Source of the DNA: Saccharopolyspora_D taberi
GTDB lineage: Bacteria; Actinomycetota; Actinomycetes; Mycobacteriales; Pseudonocardiaceae
Assembly: GCF_039534165.1 (NCBI RefSeq)
Contig: NZ_BAAAUX010000023.1
Span: 1 to 64,000, forward strand
Direction of reading: 5' to 3'
Length of the DNA: 64,000 nucleotides
Under the pieces are notes generated by a model, which was given only the letters and a program-made list of their open reading frames with translations, was not told where the DNA came from and did no database searches. The position numbers and the translations under genes were made by a program. How positions within the stretch are numbered: the first letter of the stretch is position 1; every line of letters begins with the position of its first letter. Shown piece after piece: positions 39,322-48,486 of this stretch.

Positions 39322-41415
39322 TCAGGACCGGCGATCGCCCTGGATCAGGGCCAGCACGTCCGATCCGAACTTGCGCAGCTTCGAGGCGCCTATTCCCGAT
39401 ATTCCCACTAATGCGGCCTCGTCCTCGGGTCGCTGTTCGGCGATCGCGGTCAGGGTCGCGTCGGTGAAAACGACGTACGACGGCACCTTCAGCTGCCGGG
39501 CCCGTTCGCTGCGCCACGCCTTGAGCTGTTCCAGCAGGCCCTCGTCGACGTCGGACGGGCAGTCCGAGCACCGGCCGAGCTTGATGTCCATGGTGCCGGC
39601 GAGCGTCGTGTTGCAGACCCGGCAACGCGGTTTGGCAGCGCGCTTGGCCGGGGCCTCGAACTCCCGCTGCCGCACCTTCGAGGGCAGCGCGGCCGGGTGG
39701 TCGTCCGGCACCAGGTTGTAGATGAACCGGCTGCGCCTGCGGTAGCGGCGGCCACCCTCGGCGCGGGCCAGCGACCAGGACAGCTGGAGGTGTTCCCGGG
39801 CCCTGGTGACCCCGACGTAGAGCAGCCTGCGCTCCTCCTCCACCGCCGCGTCGGTGTCGGCGTGCTGGATCGGCAGCGTGCCCTCGACCAGTCCGACCAG
39901 GAAGACCGCGTCCCACTCCAGTCCCTTGGCCGCGTGCAGGGACGCGAGCGTCACGCCCTCGACCGTCGGCGGGTGCTGGGACTCGGCGCGGACGTCGAGC
40001 TCGACGACGTAGCGGGCGAGGTCGGCCTCGGGAACCGCGGCCGCCAGCTCCTCGGCGAGCTCGACCAGCGCGATCAGCGACTCCCAGCGCTCGCGGGCCG
40101 CACCGCCCGCGGGCGGCTCGTCGGTCAGGCCGATCTCGGCCAGCGCCTCGCGCACGTCGGCGGGCAGGTCGCCGGAGGGCTCCTGCCGGGACGCGGCGGC
40201 GCGCAGGGTCACCATGGCCTGCCGGACCTCGGCCCTGGCGAAGAACCGCTCACCACCCCGGACCTGGTACGGGATCTCGGCGTCGGACAGCGCCTTCTCG
40301 TAGACCTCGGACTGGGCGTTGACCCGGAACAGGATCGCCATCTCCGACAGCGGCACGCCCTGCTTGGCCAGCCGGGCGATCTTGCGGGCGATCGCGGAGG
40401 CTTCCGCGGGCTCGTCGTCGAACTCGGCGAAGTTGGGCCGCGGACCGTCGGGGCGCTGCCCGACCAGCTTGAGCCGGGTGCCCGCGGGCCGTTCGCGCGC
40501 GGCACCGATGACCTGGTTCGCCAGCCCGACGACCTGCGGCGTCGATCGGTAGTCCCGCTCCAGCCGCACGACCGTCGCCTCGGGGAAGCGGCGCGGGAAC
40601 CCGACCAGCCACTTGGGCGCGGCACCGGCGAAGGAGTAGATCGTCTGGTTGGCGTCGCCGACGACGGTCAGGTCGTCGCGGTTGCCGAGCCAGGCGTCGA
40701 GCACCCGCTGCTGCAACGGGTTGACGTCCTGGTACTCGTCGACCACGAAGGACCGGTAGCGGGTCCGGAACTCCTCGGCGACCTCCGGGTGCTCCTCCAA
40801 GATGGCCGCGGTGTGCAGCAGGAGGTCGTCGAAGTCCAGGACCTGCGCGCTGTTCTTGAGCTTCTCGTAGGCCGCGAAGACCTTGCTGATCTGCTCCGGC
40901 GGTGCCGGGGCGTCCCGCCCGGCCTTCGCGGCGGCCGCGCCGTACTGCTCGGGCCCGATCAGCGACGCCTTCGACCACTCGATCTCACCGGCGAGGTCGC
41001 GGACGGACTCCTTCTCCGTTGGCAGCCCGACCTTCCCGGCGGCCTGCATGACCAGCCGGAACTTGTTGTCGGTCAGCGGCCAGACCTGGGTGTCGTGCAC
41101 CCGCGGCCAGAAGTAGCGGAGCTGGCGGAACGACGCCGCGTGGAAGGTCTGCGCCTGCACCCCGGCCGCACCCAGCGCGCGCAGCCGGGTGCGCATCTCA
41201 CCGGCCGCGCGCGCGGTGAAGGTGACGGCCAGGACCTGCTGCGGCGCGACGAGGCCGCGCTGCACCAGGTAGGCGATCCGGTGAGTGATCGTGCGGGTCT
41301 TGCCGGTGCCCGCACCGGCGAGCACGCACACCGGGCCCCGCGGTGCGATGACCGCCTCCCGCTGCTCCGGGTCCAAGCCTTCCAGGAGTCGCGGTTGTTC
41401 GGCCATGCCAGGCAT
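39322..41415 (-). CDS. uvrD2: ATP-dependent DNA helicase UvrD2
   Basis: The 697-residue SF1 helicase shows P-loop LAGAGTGKTRTITHR, VVDEYQDVNPLQ, VGDANQTIYSFAGA, LERDYRST, TLASLHAAKGLEWDAVFLVG and LLYVGVTRAR. Behind the helicase core come the tetracysteine motif CRVCNTTLAGTMDIKLGRCSDC and a C-terminal HRDC domain (YVVFTDATLTAIAEQRPEDEAALVGISGIGASKL), the hallmarks of actinobacterial UvrD2. GGGGGAAGG lies about 11 bases before the ATG at 41415; a second ATG at 41406 is possible. The gene follows nudC and precedes the whiB7 control region on the same strand, as in mycobacteria. Confidence 0.95.
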   Translation of the reverse strand: MPGMAEQPRLLEGLDPEQREAVIAPRGPVCVLAGAGTGKTRTITHRIAYLVQRGLVAPQQVLAVTFTARAAGEMRTRLRALGAAGVQAQTFHAASFRQLRYFWPRVHDTQVWPLTDNKFRLVMQAAGKVGLPTEKESVRDLAGEIEWSKASLIGPEQYGAAAAKAGRDAPAPPEQISKVFAAYEKLKNSAQVLDFDDLLLHTAAILEEHPEVAEEFRTRYRSFVVDEYQDVNPLQQRVLDAWLGNRDDLTVVGDANQTIYSFAGAAPKWLVGFPRRFPEATVVRLERDYRSTPQVVGLANQVIGAARERPAGTRLKLVGQRPDGPRPNFAEFDDEPAEASAIARKIARLAKQGVPLSEMAILFRVNAQSEVYEKALSDAEIPYQVRGGERFFARAEVRQAMVTLRAAASRQEPSGDLPADVREALAEIGLTDEPPAGGAARERWESLIALVELAEELAAAVPEADLARYVVELDVRAESQHPPTVEGVTLASLHAAKGLEWDAVFLVGLVEGTLPIQHADTDAAVEEERRLLYVGVTRAREHLQLSWSLARAEGGRRYRRRSRFIYNLVPDDHPAALPSKVRQREFEAPAKRAAKPRCRVCNTTLAGTMDIKLGRCSDCPSDVDEGLLEQLKAWRSERARQLKVPSYVVFTDATLTAIAEQRPEDEAALVGISGIGASKLRKFGSDVLALIQGDRRS

Positions 41416-41498
41416 CTTCGCAGAAGCCTTCCCCCGACCGTGGCAGCCCCGCTGTTCCACTCGCGTGTCGGGCGGGCCGCCCTCGGCCGGGGGCCCGG

Positions 41499-42425
41499 TC
41501 AGTCCTCGTGGTGGGCCCAGCCGGTGAGCATGCCGTAGGCGATCGAGACGCTGGGCGGCAGGCGCAGCCCCTCGACGCCGACGCCGTCGGCGTCCAGCGC
41601 GGCGCGGACCTGCTCGCGGGTGAACCAGCGGGCTTCCTCGATCTCGCCCGGCGCCGGGCGAAGCGGAGCCGACCGGTCGGCGACCGCGGCGAAGCCGAGC
41701 ATCAGCGACCGCGGGAACGGCCAGGGCTGGCTGCCCAGGTAGCGGACGTCGGAGACGTCGACGCCGACCTCCTCCATGACCTCGCGCCGGACGCACGCCT
41801 CCAGCGACTCGCCGGTCTCGACGAAACCGGCGAGCACCGAGTAGCGCTGGGCGGGCCAGGACGGCTGGCGGGCCAGCAGCACCTGGCCGGCGCCGTCGTG
41901 CACCAGGCAGATCATCGAAGGATCGGTGCGCGGGTACTCCTCGCGGTCGCAGCCGGTGCAGCGGCGCATCCAGCCCGCGTGCGCCCGGTTCGTCGCCGCG
42001 CCGCACCGAGCGCAGTAGCGGGCGTTTTCGTGCCAGCCGAGCAGGCCGACCGCGGTGGTCAGCAGACCGGCGTCGGTGTCGTCGAGCACGGCGCCCGCCG
42101 CCCGCAGGTCCTGCCAGCCGTCCTGGGCGCCGTCCTGCTCCACGCGCAGCGCCCAGTAGCCGACCCCGGCCTCGGCGCCGAGCAGCACCGCGCCGGGCAC
42201 CGGGGTGTGGCCGAAGTCGGTCGTCGGCTGGTGGGCCAGCCGACGGCCGTCCTCGACGCGGGTGCGCCCCTTGGCGTCCACCAGGATGATCCGGCCGCCG
42301 GGCCAGAGCTCGTCGGCCCCGGTGTTCCGCAGGATCTCACTTCTGTCCACTGTGGACCGCGACAGCACGGGTGCGGCACCCAGCTGGAAGCCGCCGCGGA
42401 CGGGAACACACATCTCCGAAGTCAT
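41499..42425 (-). CDS. nudC: NAD(+)/NADH diphosphatase NudC
   Basis: The 308-residue protein has the NudC layout: a zinc ribbon (YCARCGAATNRAHAGWMRRCTGC), the Nudix box GFVETGESLEACVRREVMEEVG and the NADH-specific array SQPWPFPRS. It hydrolyses NADH or removes NAD caps from RNA. The ATG at 42425 (MTSEMCVPVRG) is chosen because longer frames overlap the upstream peptidase gene. A perfect GTCCACTGTGGAC palindrome lies inside its first 30 codons. It is 83 bases upstream of uvrD2 on the same strand; the mycoredoxin gene found there in mycobacteria is absent. Confidence 0.92.
   Translation of the reverse strand: MTSEMCVPVRGGFQLGAAPVLSRSTVDRSEILRNTGADELWPGGRIILVDAKGRTRVEDGRRLAHQPTTDFGHTPVPGAVLLGAEAGVGYWALRVEQDGAQDGWQDLRAAGAVLDDTDAGLLTTAVGLLGWHENARYCARCGAATNRAHAGWMRRCTGCDREEYPRTDPSMICLVHDGAGQVLLARQPSWPAQRYSVLAGFVETGESLEACVRREVMEEVGVDVSDVRYLGSQPWPFPRSLMLGFAAVADRSAPLRPAPGEIEEARWFTREQVRAALDADGVGVEGLRLPPSVSIAYGMLTGWAHHED
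42345..42357. repeat. Dispersed 13-bp palindrome GTCCACTGTGGAC (perfect copy)
   Basis: GTCCAC-T-GTGGAC is the second perfect 6+1+6 copy. It lies in the first 30 codons of nudC, where the minus strand reads it as STVD with the rare codon ACA, as in the copy at 13858. Confidence 0.7.
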
Positions 42426-42462
42426 GACCCGTTCAGCATCCCACAGGGCGACCCCGATCCGG

Positions 42463-43830
42463 TCATGGCAGAACCACTCCGCCCAGCGCCCGCAACTGAT
42501 CGCTGAGCTTGTCGGCGTCGCCCACCACCACACCGGTGAACGCCGTGGGGGCGAACAGCCGGGCCGCCTCGGCGACCTGCTCGGTGGTGACCGCGCGGAG
42601 CCTGCCCGGGTGCTCGACTAGCCATTCGTGGTCCAGGCCCGACGAGGCCAGCACGACCAGCATCGACGCCAGCCCGGCCTGCGAGGAGGTCGAGGTCAGC
42701 AGCCCGCCGATGGCGTACTGCCGCGCCGACTCCACCTCGGACTCCGTCGGCGGCACCAGCGCCAGCCTGCCGAACTCGTAGCGGGTCTCCAGCAGCGCGG
42801 CGGCCGTGACCTCGCTGGCGGTGTCGGCGTCGACCAGCAGCGTGCCGTTGTCCCGGGTGAACTCGAACGACGAGTGCGCGCCGTAGGTGTAGCCCTTGTC
42901 CTCGCGGATGTTCTCCACCAGCCGGGAGGAGAAGTAGCCGCCGAAGGCGAGGTTGGCGATCTGCAGCGCCGGGTACCGCGGATCGGTGCGCGGCAGCGCC
43001 TGCGCCGAGAAGCGCAGCTGCGACTGCACCGCGCCCGGGCGGTGCACCAGCCGCACGTCACCGCCGCTGACCTCCGGCAGCGCGGGGATCTCCGCCGCCG
43101 AGGCGTCGGCCCGCCAGCCGGAGAGCCGCTGCCCGGCCTCGGCGACCGCCTGCTCCGGGTCGATGTCGCCGACCAGGACCAGCACCGAACCGCGCGGCAG
43201 CACCGACTCCCGGTGCAGTTCGCGGACCTGCTCGGCGGTGACCTCCGCGACGTCCTCGGCCTGCGGCACCTCCCGGACGAACGGGTGGTCGCCGTAGCGG
43301 TGCCGCTGCAGCTCCTCCCGCGCGATCACGCGCGGCTGCGAGCGGGCGACCGCGATCCGCTCGACCAGCCGGTCGCGCTCGCCGGACACCTCGTGCTCGG
43401 CGTAGACCGCACCGGTCAGCGCGTCGGCGAGCACGTCGAGCAGGGTGCCAAGACCGCTGGCCAGCGAGTTGCCCGAGATGCTCAGCCGCTCCGGGTCGAC
43501 CCCGGCGTGCAGGTCACCGCCCACCGCCGCGAGGTCGGTGTCGACCTGCACGCGGTTGCGGCGCTCGGTGCCGGTGAGCAGCGTCTCCGCCAGCACCTCG
43601 GCCCGCGCCGGGTGCGACGGGTCCGATCCCGCGAACGGGATCCGCAGCCGCAGCTCGGCCATCGGCACCGCGCCGTGCCGCGCCGCGATCACGCGCAGGC
43701 CGTTCTCCAGCACCGCGTCCACGGTCGCCGGGGGCTTCCCGGCGCGCGGCTCGCCCAGCGGCGGCAGCGGCCTCGGCCCGTGCTCGGTGCGGCCGATCTC
43801 CTCGGCGCTGCGGTGGGTCGGGCGGGTCAT
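42463..43830 (-). CDS. M16 family peptidase, non-catalytic-type subunit
   Basis: The 455-residue protein has the M16 fold but no HxxEH zinc motif; the expected region reads ELRLRIPFAGSDPSHPARAEVLAETLLTGT. It keeps the late substrate-binding pattern YFSSRLVENIREDKGYTYGA (the R/Y pair typical of the inactive subunit). Together with the catalytic subunit encoded just upstream it would form a heterodimer like mitochondrial processing peptidase alpha/beta or other paired bacterial M16 enzymes. Its ATG overlaps the upstream stop by four bases (ATGA), so the subunits are made in step. No signal peptide is seen. Confidence 0.88.
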   Translation of the reverse strand: MTRPTHRSAEEIGRTEHGPRPLPPLGEPRAGKPPATVDAVLENGLRVIAARHGAVPMAELRLRIPFAGSDPSHPARAEVLAETLLTGTERRNRVQVDTDLAAVGGDLHAGVDPERLSISGNSLASGLGTLLDVLADALTGAVYAEHEVSGERDRLVERIAVARSQPRVIAREELQRHRYGDHPFVREVPQAEDVAEVTAEQVRELHRESVLPRGSVLVLVGDIDPEQAVAEAGQRLSGWRADASAAEIPALPEVSGGDVRLVHRPGAVQSQLRFSAQALPRTDPRYPALQIANLAFGGYFSSRLVENIREDKGYTYGAHSSFEFTRDNGTLLVDADTASEVTAAALLETRYEFGRLALVPPTESEVESARQYAIGGLLTSTSSQAGLASMLVVLASSGLDHEWLVEHPGRLRAVTTEQVAEAARLFAPTAFTGVVVGDADKLSDQLRALGGVVLP

Positions 43831-45152
43831 GCCGCACCTCCTGCGGAAGCGTCGCTTGCGGGTTCCAGCTCAAGCACCGCGCGGGCGTCCGGGCGCAGCG
43901 CCTTCGCCGCCGCGGACACGTCCTCGGCGCTGATCTCGGCCACCCGCCTGGGCAGCTCGGAGATCAGCTCGGCGCGACCGTGCAGCAGCTCCGCGCTGCC
44001 CAGGTCGAGCGTGCGCGAGATGACCCGGTCGTGCTCCCGGTACAGCCCGGCCGACCAGCGGGCGGTGACCCGCGCCAGCTCGTCCTCGGTCGGGCCGTCG
44101 GTGGCCAGCTTGTCCAGCTCCTCGTCGACCGCCGCGATCACCCGGTCCGCGCCGACCTCCGGGGTGTGGATCGCGGTGAGGGTGAACGAGTCCGGGTCGC
44201 GGGCGTCCAGCGGGGCGCCCATCAGGCCGCAGCCGGCGTGCACGTCGACCACCAGCGACTCCTGGTGGAGCATGCGCTGCTGGAGGCGGGAGGCGTCACC
44301 GTCGGACAGGATCGCGGCGAGCACGACGTTGGCCAGGTACGCGTCGAGGTCGCCGACCGGGTCGGGCAGGCGGTAGCCGAGGGCGACCGCGGGCAGCGGC
44401 GCGTGCGGGTCCTCGTGGCGCCCGCGCAGCTCGCCGGACGGGTGCGGCTCGGCGAACGACGGCCGGGGGCGGACCTCGCGGGCCGGGACGTCGCCGAAGT
44501 GCTTGTGCACCAGCTCGGTCGTCCGCTCCACGTCGATGTCACCGGCGACGGTCAGCACCGCGTTGCCGGGGGCGTAGAAGGTGTCGAAGAACGCCGCGCA
44601 GTCGTCGACGGTGGCGTCTTCGAGGTCGGTGAAGTCGCCGTAGCCGTTGTGGGCGTTGGCGAAGGTCGAGTACAGCACCGGGGGCAGCAGGATCCAGGGG
44701 AAGCCGCCGTAGGGGCGGTTGAGGACGTTGAGCCGGATCTCCTCCTTGACCACGTCCACCTGGTTGCGCAGGTTCTCCTCGGTGATCTTGGGAGCGCGCA
44801 TCCGGTCGGCTTCCAGGAACAGCGCCCGCTCCAGCGCGGCCGAGGGCAGGACCTGGTAGTAGTCCGTGTAGTCCTGGTGCGTCGAACCGTTGAAGGTGCC
44901 GCCGGAACCCTGGACGTGCCGGAAGTGGGCGAGTTTCTCCAGGCTCTCACTGCCCTGGAACATGAGGTGCTCGAACAGGTGCGCGAAGCCGGTCCTCCCC
45001 TCCGGTTCGGAGCGGAAGCCCACGTCGTAGTGCACGCTGACACCGACCACCGGGGCCCGTCCCGCCTCCGCGGCGCCCTCTGCTGAGTCCGGTGCCAGCA
45101 CCACGCGCAGCCCATTGGGCAAGGTGACGCGATGCAGCTGGGGTTCGACCAT
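43827..45152 (-). CDS. M16 family zinc peptidase, catalytic subunit
   Basis: The 441-residue protein carries the inverted zinc motif HxxEH as HLFEH (residues 58-62) in GRTGFAHLFEHLMFQGS. The third ligand glutamate lies in NLRNQVDVVKEEIRLNVLNRPYGGF, near 130-140. It is a single-length M16B peptidase that needs the non-catalytic partner encoded downstream with an ATGA overlap. Targets are unknown; small peptides or leader peptides are typical. An inverted repeat (45197-45234) separates it from the upstream DUF2207 gene. Confidence 0.9.
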   Translation of the reverse strand: MVEPQLHRVTLPNGLRVVLAPDSAEGAAEAGRAPVVGVSVHYDVGFRSEPEGRTGFAHLFEHLMFQGSESLEKLAHFRHVQGSGGTFNGSTHQDYTDYYQVLPSAALERALFLEADRMRAPKITEENLRNQVDVVKEEIRLNVLNRPYGGFPWILLPPVLYSTFANAHNGYGDFTDLEDATVDDCAAFFDTFYAPGNAVLTVAGDIDVERTTELVHKHFGDVPAREVRPRPSFAEPHPSGELRGRHEDPHAPLPAVALGYRLPDPVGDLDAYLANVVLAAILSDGDASRLQQRMLHQESLVVDVHAGCGLMGAPLDARDPDSFTLTAIHTPEVGADRVIAAVDEELDKLATDGPTEDELARVTARWSAGLYREHDRVISRTLDLGSAELLHGRAELISELPRRVAEISAEDVSAAAKALRPDARAVLELEPASDASAGGAA

Positions 45153-45196
45153 GCCTTGCAGCCTACGACCGTCCGGTCACGCTGTGTCTCGCCCCC

Positions 45197-45234
45197 CGCA
45201 GGTCGCTTCGGCGTGTTGGGTGCGCCGACCTGCG
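45197..45234 (-). terminator. Inverted repeat between DUF2207 and M16 genes
   Basis: CGCAGGTCG (45197-45205) and CGACCTGCG (45226-45234) are exact complements, and the inner GGCG/CGCC can also pair. It lies 37 bases past the DUF2207 stop on the minus strand and may terminate that gene. No T tract is present. Confidence 0.45.
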
Positions 45235-45270
45235 CGGATCCGCCTCGCTTCGCTCCGGGCGAAACCCCGG

Positions 45271-46908
45271 CTAGGCCCCCAGCGCCGCGTTCAGCTTCGC
45301 CACCAGGACCGGGAACCGGCTCTGGAACCGGCGCAGGTTGGGCGCCTGCCCGGCTTCGCCGTACCAGTACAGGCCCGGGGTTCCGTCCGCGCCGGGATCC
45401 AGTTCGGCGAACTCCTCCAGCCACCGCTCGGACTCGCCGAGCACCACCGCGTAGGGCAACGACCGGGAGAACACCGTCTCCCGGTCCGCCGCCGGGAGCT
45501 GGGTCGCGGAGACGCCGTGGAGGTAGTCGCGGAGCCCGCGCACCTGCGCCACGAGCGCGCTGCCGCGCGTGGTGCGCGCGGGCATCAACCGCGCGCCGAG
45601 CGTCATGGCGATCCCGCCGAGGACCACGCCGATGCCGAGCAGGCCCAGCGAGCTGGTCAGCGCCAGCACCGCGGTCAGGACCGCGCCGCCGATGATCAGG
45701 CCGATCCCGCCCCACCAGAACAGGTTGCGCTCGGAGTCCGGCCGCCGCGCGAACCAGTCCTTGTCCACGACGTCGTGGTAGAGGCGGTCGCGCACACCAC
45801 CGAGCCCCGGTCCCCGGAGCTCGGAGACCAGCACCTCGGCCCGGCCCTGCGGCAGGACGAGTTCGTACACCGCGCGCTCGTAGGGCCGCAGCGAGTCGTC
45901 CGGCGGGTTGATGCCGACGATCCGCCAGTCGTCGCCCGGCTGCTCCTCGACCCACAGGTAGTTGCGGACGGCGAGGTCGACGATCGTGGACGTCACGTCG
46001 ATGACGTCGACGTGCTCGTCGATGACGGTGCCGATCTGCCCCGGCAGCACCCCGTCCGGGGAGGCGAAGCTGACCGCACCCCAAGCGTCGGTCATCAGCA
46101 CCTCGACCGGTCCGGCTTCCCCGGCCACCGTCCGCGCGTCCCGGCCGCGCGTGTACCAGAGCAGCCCGAAACCGCCGATCAGCAGCAGGCCGATGCCCAC
46201 GAGACCGGCGCCGGTGCCGGGCGTCAGCGAGAAGGCGTGCGCGAAGTCGAAGGTCTCCTCCTCGACCGCGTTGGCGGGGACCGTTCCGGCGGGCAGGTAC
46301 AGCCGGATGTCGACCCGTTCGCCGGGCGCGAGGCCGAAGGTCAGCGCGCGCACCGACTGCGTGTGGCTGATCTCGAAGCGGTCGCACTGGTCCGGGCTGC
46401 CGACCGGTCCGGCCAGGCACTCGATGCCTTGCGGGACCTTCGGCGACAGGAACTTGGAAACCTCCACCCGGTCGACCGGGACGTCCCAGCCACCGGACAC
46501 CTGCCAGCGCACGTCCTGCACGTCGCCGTCGTCGGCGACCGCGCCGCCGACGACGTAGCTCAGCGTCGACACCCCGGGCCGCAGCGTGACCGACAGGTCG
46601 CGGGTGCCGGGCTCGACGGTGCCCTGACCTTCGATTCTGGGGTCGGTGACGGTGAAAACCCGCTCGGTGTTGCCGCCCGCGGGCTGCCGCAACGGGATCG
46701 TGCGGTGCACCAGCCCGCCGTCGGGGACGGTGATCCGCTCGGTGACCGAAAGCCTGCCGTCGCGTTCCAGCTTCAGGTCGACGTCGCTGGACACCGTGCC
46801 TGGCAGGCCCTGGTTCGGTTCGCCCTGCGCAGACGCGGTCGCGGGCAGGCCGAGCAGGGTCAGGGCCAGGGTCGCGGCGAAGGTCGGCAGCCCCCGTTTT
46901 CTGAACAC
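45271..46908 (-). CDS. DUF2207 family secreted/membrane protein
   Basis: The protein of about 545 residues has a signal peptide (FAATLALTLLGLPATASAQG), a beta-rich extracytoplasmic DUF2207 domain (VDLKLERDGRLSVTERITVPDG, then GQVRSV-like segments to about 200), a transmembrane helix near 225 (GAGLVGIGLLLIGGFGLLWYTRGRD), a cytoplasmic region and two further helices near 400-440. The GTG at 46908 is preceded by TATCGT and seven bases without a ribosome binding site, a leaderless pattern; a GTG at 46917 is an alternative. The function is unknown. It is divergent from the Pro/Gln-rich zinc peptidase. Confidence 0.8.
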   Translation of the reverse strand: MFRKRGLPTFAATLALTLLGLPATASAQGEPNQGLPGTVSSDVDLKLERDGRLSVTERITVPDGGLVHRTIPLRQPAGGNTERVFTVTDPRIEGQGTVEPGTRDLSVTLRPGVSTLSYVVGGAVADDGDVQDVRWQVSGGWDVPVDRVEVSKFLSPKVPQGIECLAGPVGSPDQCDRFEISHTQSVRALTFGLAPGERVDIRLYLPAGTVPANAVEEETFDFAHAFSLTPGTGAGLVGIGLLLIGGFGLLWYTRGRDARTVAGEAGPVEVLMTDAWGAVSFASPDGVLPGQIGTVIDEHVDVIDVTSTIVDLAVRNYLWVEEQPGDDWRIVGINPPDDSLRPYERAVYELVLPQGRAEVLVSELRGPGLGGVRDRLYHDVVDKDWFARRPDSERNLFWWGGIGLIIGGAVLTAVLALTSSLGLLGIGVVLGGIAMTLGARLMPARTTRGSALVAQVRGLRDYLHGVSATQLPAADRETVFSRSLPYAVVLGESERWLEEFAELDPGADGTPGLYWYGEAGQAPNLRRFQSRFPVLVAKLNAALGA

Positions 46909-47064
46909 GGCCCGCACGATAGCGCCCGGTGGTTAAGCTCGGCGGCGCAATCGGCGCAACGGGCAAGGGGAACTTGGCGGGATGACGGATCCACGAACGC
47001 TGCCTGATCGTCGACCAACCGTCCACATCGGACACTTCGGCACCGGTTCGCCGGAGGTCCGCGC

Positions 47065-48480
47065 ATGACGCAGCCGCCCTGGCCACCGCAACCGCCGCAG
47101 CAGCCACCGCAGCGCCCGCCACACCCCCAGCAGCGCCCGCCGCAGCCTCCGCCGCAGCAACAGCGGCCACCGCAGCAGCCGGGTCAGCAGCAGCCGCAGC
47201 AACGGCCATCGAACCAGCAGCAGCCGCAATCCCCGCAGCAGCAGCCGAACCAGCAGCCGCCGCGAGCGCCGCAGCAGCCGATTCAGCAGCAGCCGCAAGC
47301 ACCACAACAACCGCGTCAGCCGCAGCAGCAGGGCGCACCCCAACCGCCGCCGCAGCAACGGCCGCCGCACGGCGGCTTACCGCCGCAGCGCCCGGTGGCT
47401 CCGCCCCCGGCCAACCGGCCGCTCCCGCCGCCGCAGGCCACGATGCCGCTCACCCGGCCGCACCCGGCCCCGCCCGGACCTCCGCAGCCGCCGACGATGC
47501 CCGTCGGCGTGCCGCGCTTCGGCCCGCCGCCGCGCAAGAGCAACACCGGCGCCATCGTCGCGGTGGTGCTTGCCAGCGTGTTCCTGCTGGCAGTCGGAAG
47601 CGTCGGCGTGCTCGCCGTGTCGTCCAGCTCCAGCAGCGACGCCTCCGACTACGACGACACCAGCACCAGCAGCGAGACGTCCAGCTCCGAGACGTCCTCC
47701 AGCGACACCTCCACGTCGGACAGCAGCAGCGAGACGACCGAGCCCAGCTCCGACTCCGACGCGGGTCCGCAACCGGTCCCGGCGCTCGGCGACAACCCGT
47801 TCAACATCGAGGGCAACGGCGCGATGAACACCCCGTGCGACCTGCCCGCCTTCTCGACCGACGTCTCCTCCCAGGACGCCTTCTACCAGGCCGCGCTGCC
47901 CTGCCTGATGGCCGCGTGGACCCCGGCGCTGGAGGCGGCGAACCTGCCGGTCCGCACGCCGACCGTGGTCACCACCGGCGAGGACGTGAACAGCCCGTGC
48001 GGCACCAGGTCGTGGAACCAGACCGCGATGTACTGCCCCGGCAACCACACGATCTACATGACCGCCCGCTACTACGCGGAGAAGGAGCAGCAGACCGAAG
48101 CCGGTGTCTACCTCGGCCAGTTCGCGCACGAGTTCGGCCACGCGATCCAGGGCATGACCGGGATCAACAGCGCCTACGGCGACGCCAGCTACGACGCAGG
48201 CGGGTACGAGACCTCCGCCGGTCTGGAGCTGACCCGGCGCTCGGAGCTGCAGGCGACCTGCTTCGAGGGGATGGCGTTGGCGGCGCTGCAGAACGGCGGC
48301 GTCAGCAACGACTACATCTTCCCGGCGCTGCAGGACTCCTCGAACCGCGGCGACGAGTTCAACAACCAGCCCGACCACGGCTCCACCGCGACCAACAAGG
48401 TCTGGGTGGAGCAGGGCTTCTACAAGAACCGCATCACCGAGTGCAACACCTGGCTTTCCCCGCCCGAAGACGTCGACTGA
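47065..48480 (+). CDS. Membrane-anchored neutral zinc metallopeptidase with Pro/Gln-rich tail
   Basis: The 471-residue protein has four parts. A cytoplasmic tail of about 155 residues is almost only Pro, Gln, Arg and Ala (for example QQQPQQRPSNQQQPQSPQQQ). One transmembrane helix (AIVAVVLASVFLLAVGSVGVLAV) is followed by a Ser/Thr/Asp linker (SSETSSSETSSSDTSTSDSSSE). The extracellular neutral zinc metallopeptidase domain has the motif FAHEFGHAIQGMTG near 354 and the downstream QATCFEGMA. Several cysteines suggest disulfides. GGAGGT lies 6-7 bases before the ATG. The underlying DNA is a CAG/CCG-rich repeat. The substrate is unknown; a cell-surface role is inferred. Confidence 0.88.
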   Translation: MTQPPWPPQPPQQPPQRPPHPQQRPPQPPPQQQRPPQQPGQQQPQQRPSNQQQPQSPQQQPNQQPPRAPQQPIQQQPQAPQQPRQPQQQGAPQPPPQQRPPHGGLPPQRPVAPPPANRPLPPPQATMPLTRPHPAPPGPPQPPTMPVGVPRFGPPPRKSNTGAIVAVVLASVFLLAVGSVGVLAVSSSSSSDASDYDDTSTSSETSSSETSSSDTSTSDSSSETTEPSSDSDAGPQPVPALGDNPFNIEGNGAMNTPCDLPAFSTDVSSQDAFYQAALPCLMAAWTPALEAANLPVRTPTVVTTGEDVNSPCGTRSWNQTAMYCPGNHTIYMTARYYAEKEQQTEAGVYLGQFAHEFGHAIQGMTGINSAYGDASYDAGGYETSAGLELTRRSELQATCFEGMALAALQNGGVSNDYIFPALQDSSNRGDEFNNQPDHGSTATNKVWVEQGFYKNRITECNTWLSPPEDVD

Positions 48481-48486
48481 CGGTGC

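Noticed and set aside
47377..48378. 333-codon minus-strand frame opposite the zinc metallopeptidase
   Set aside because: It is an antisense shadow; the plus strand has the membrane helix and HEFGH motif.
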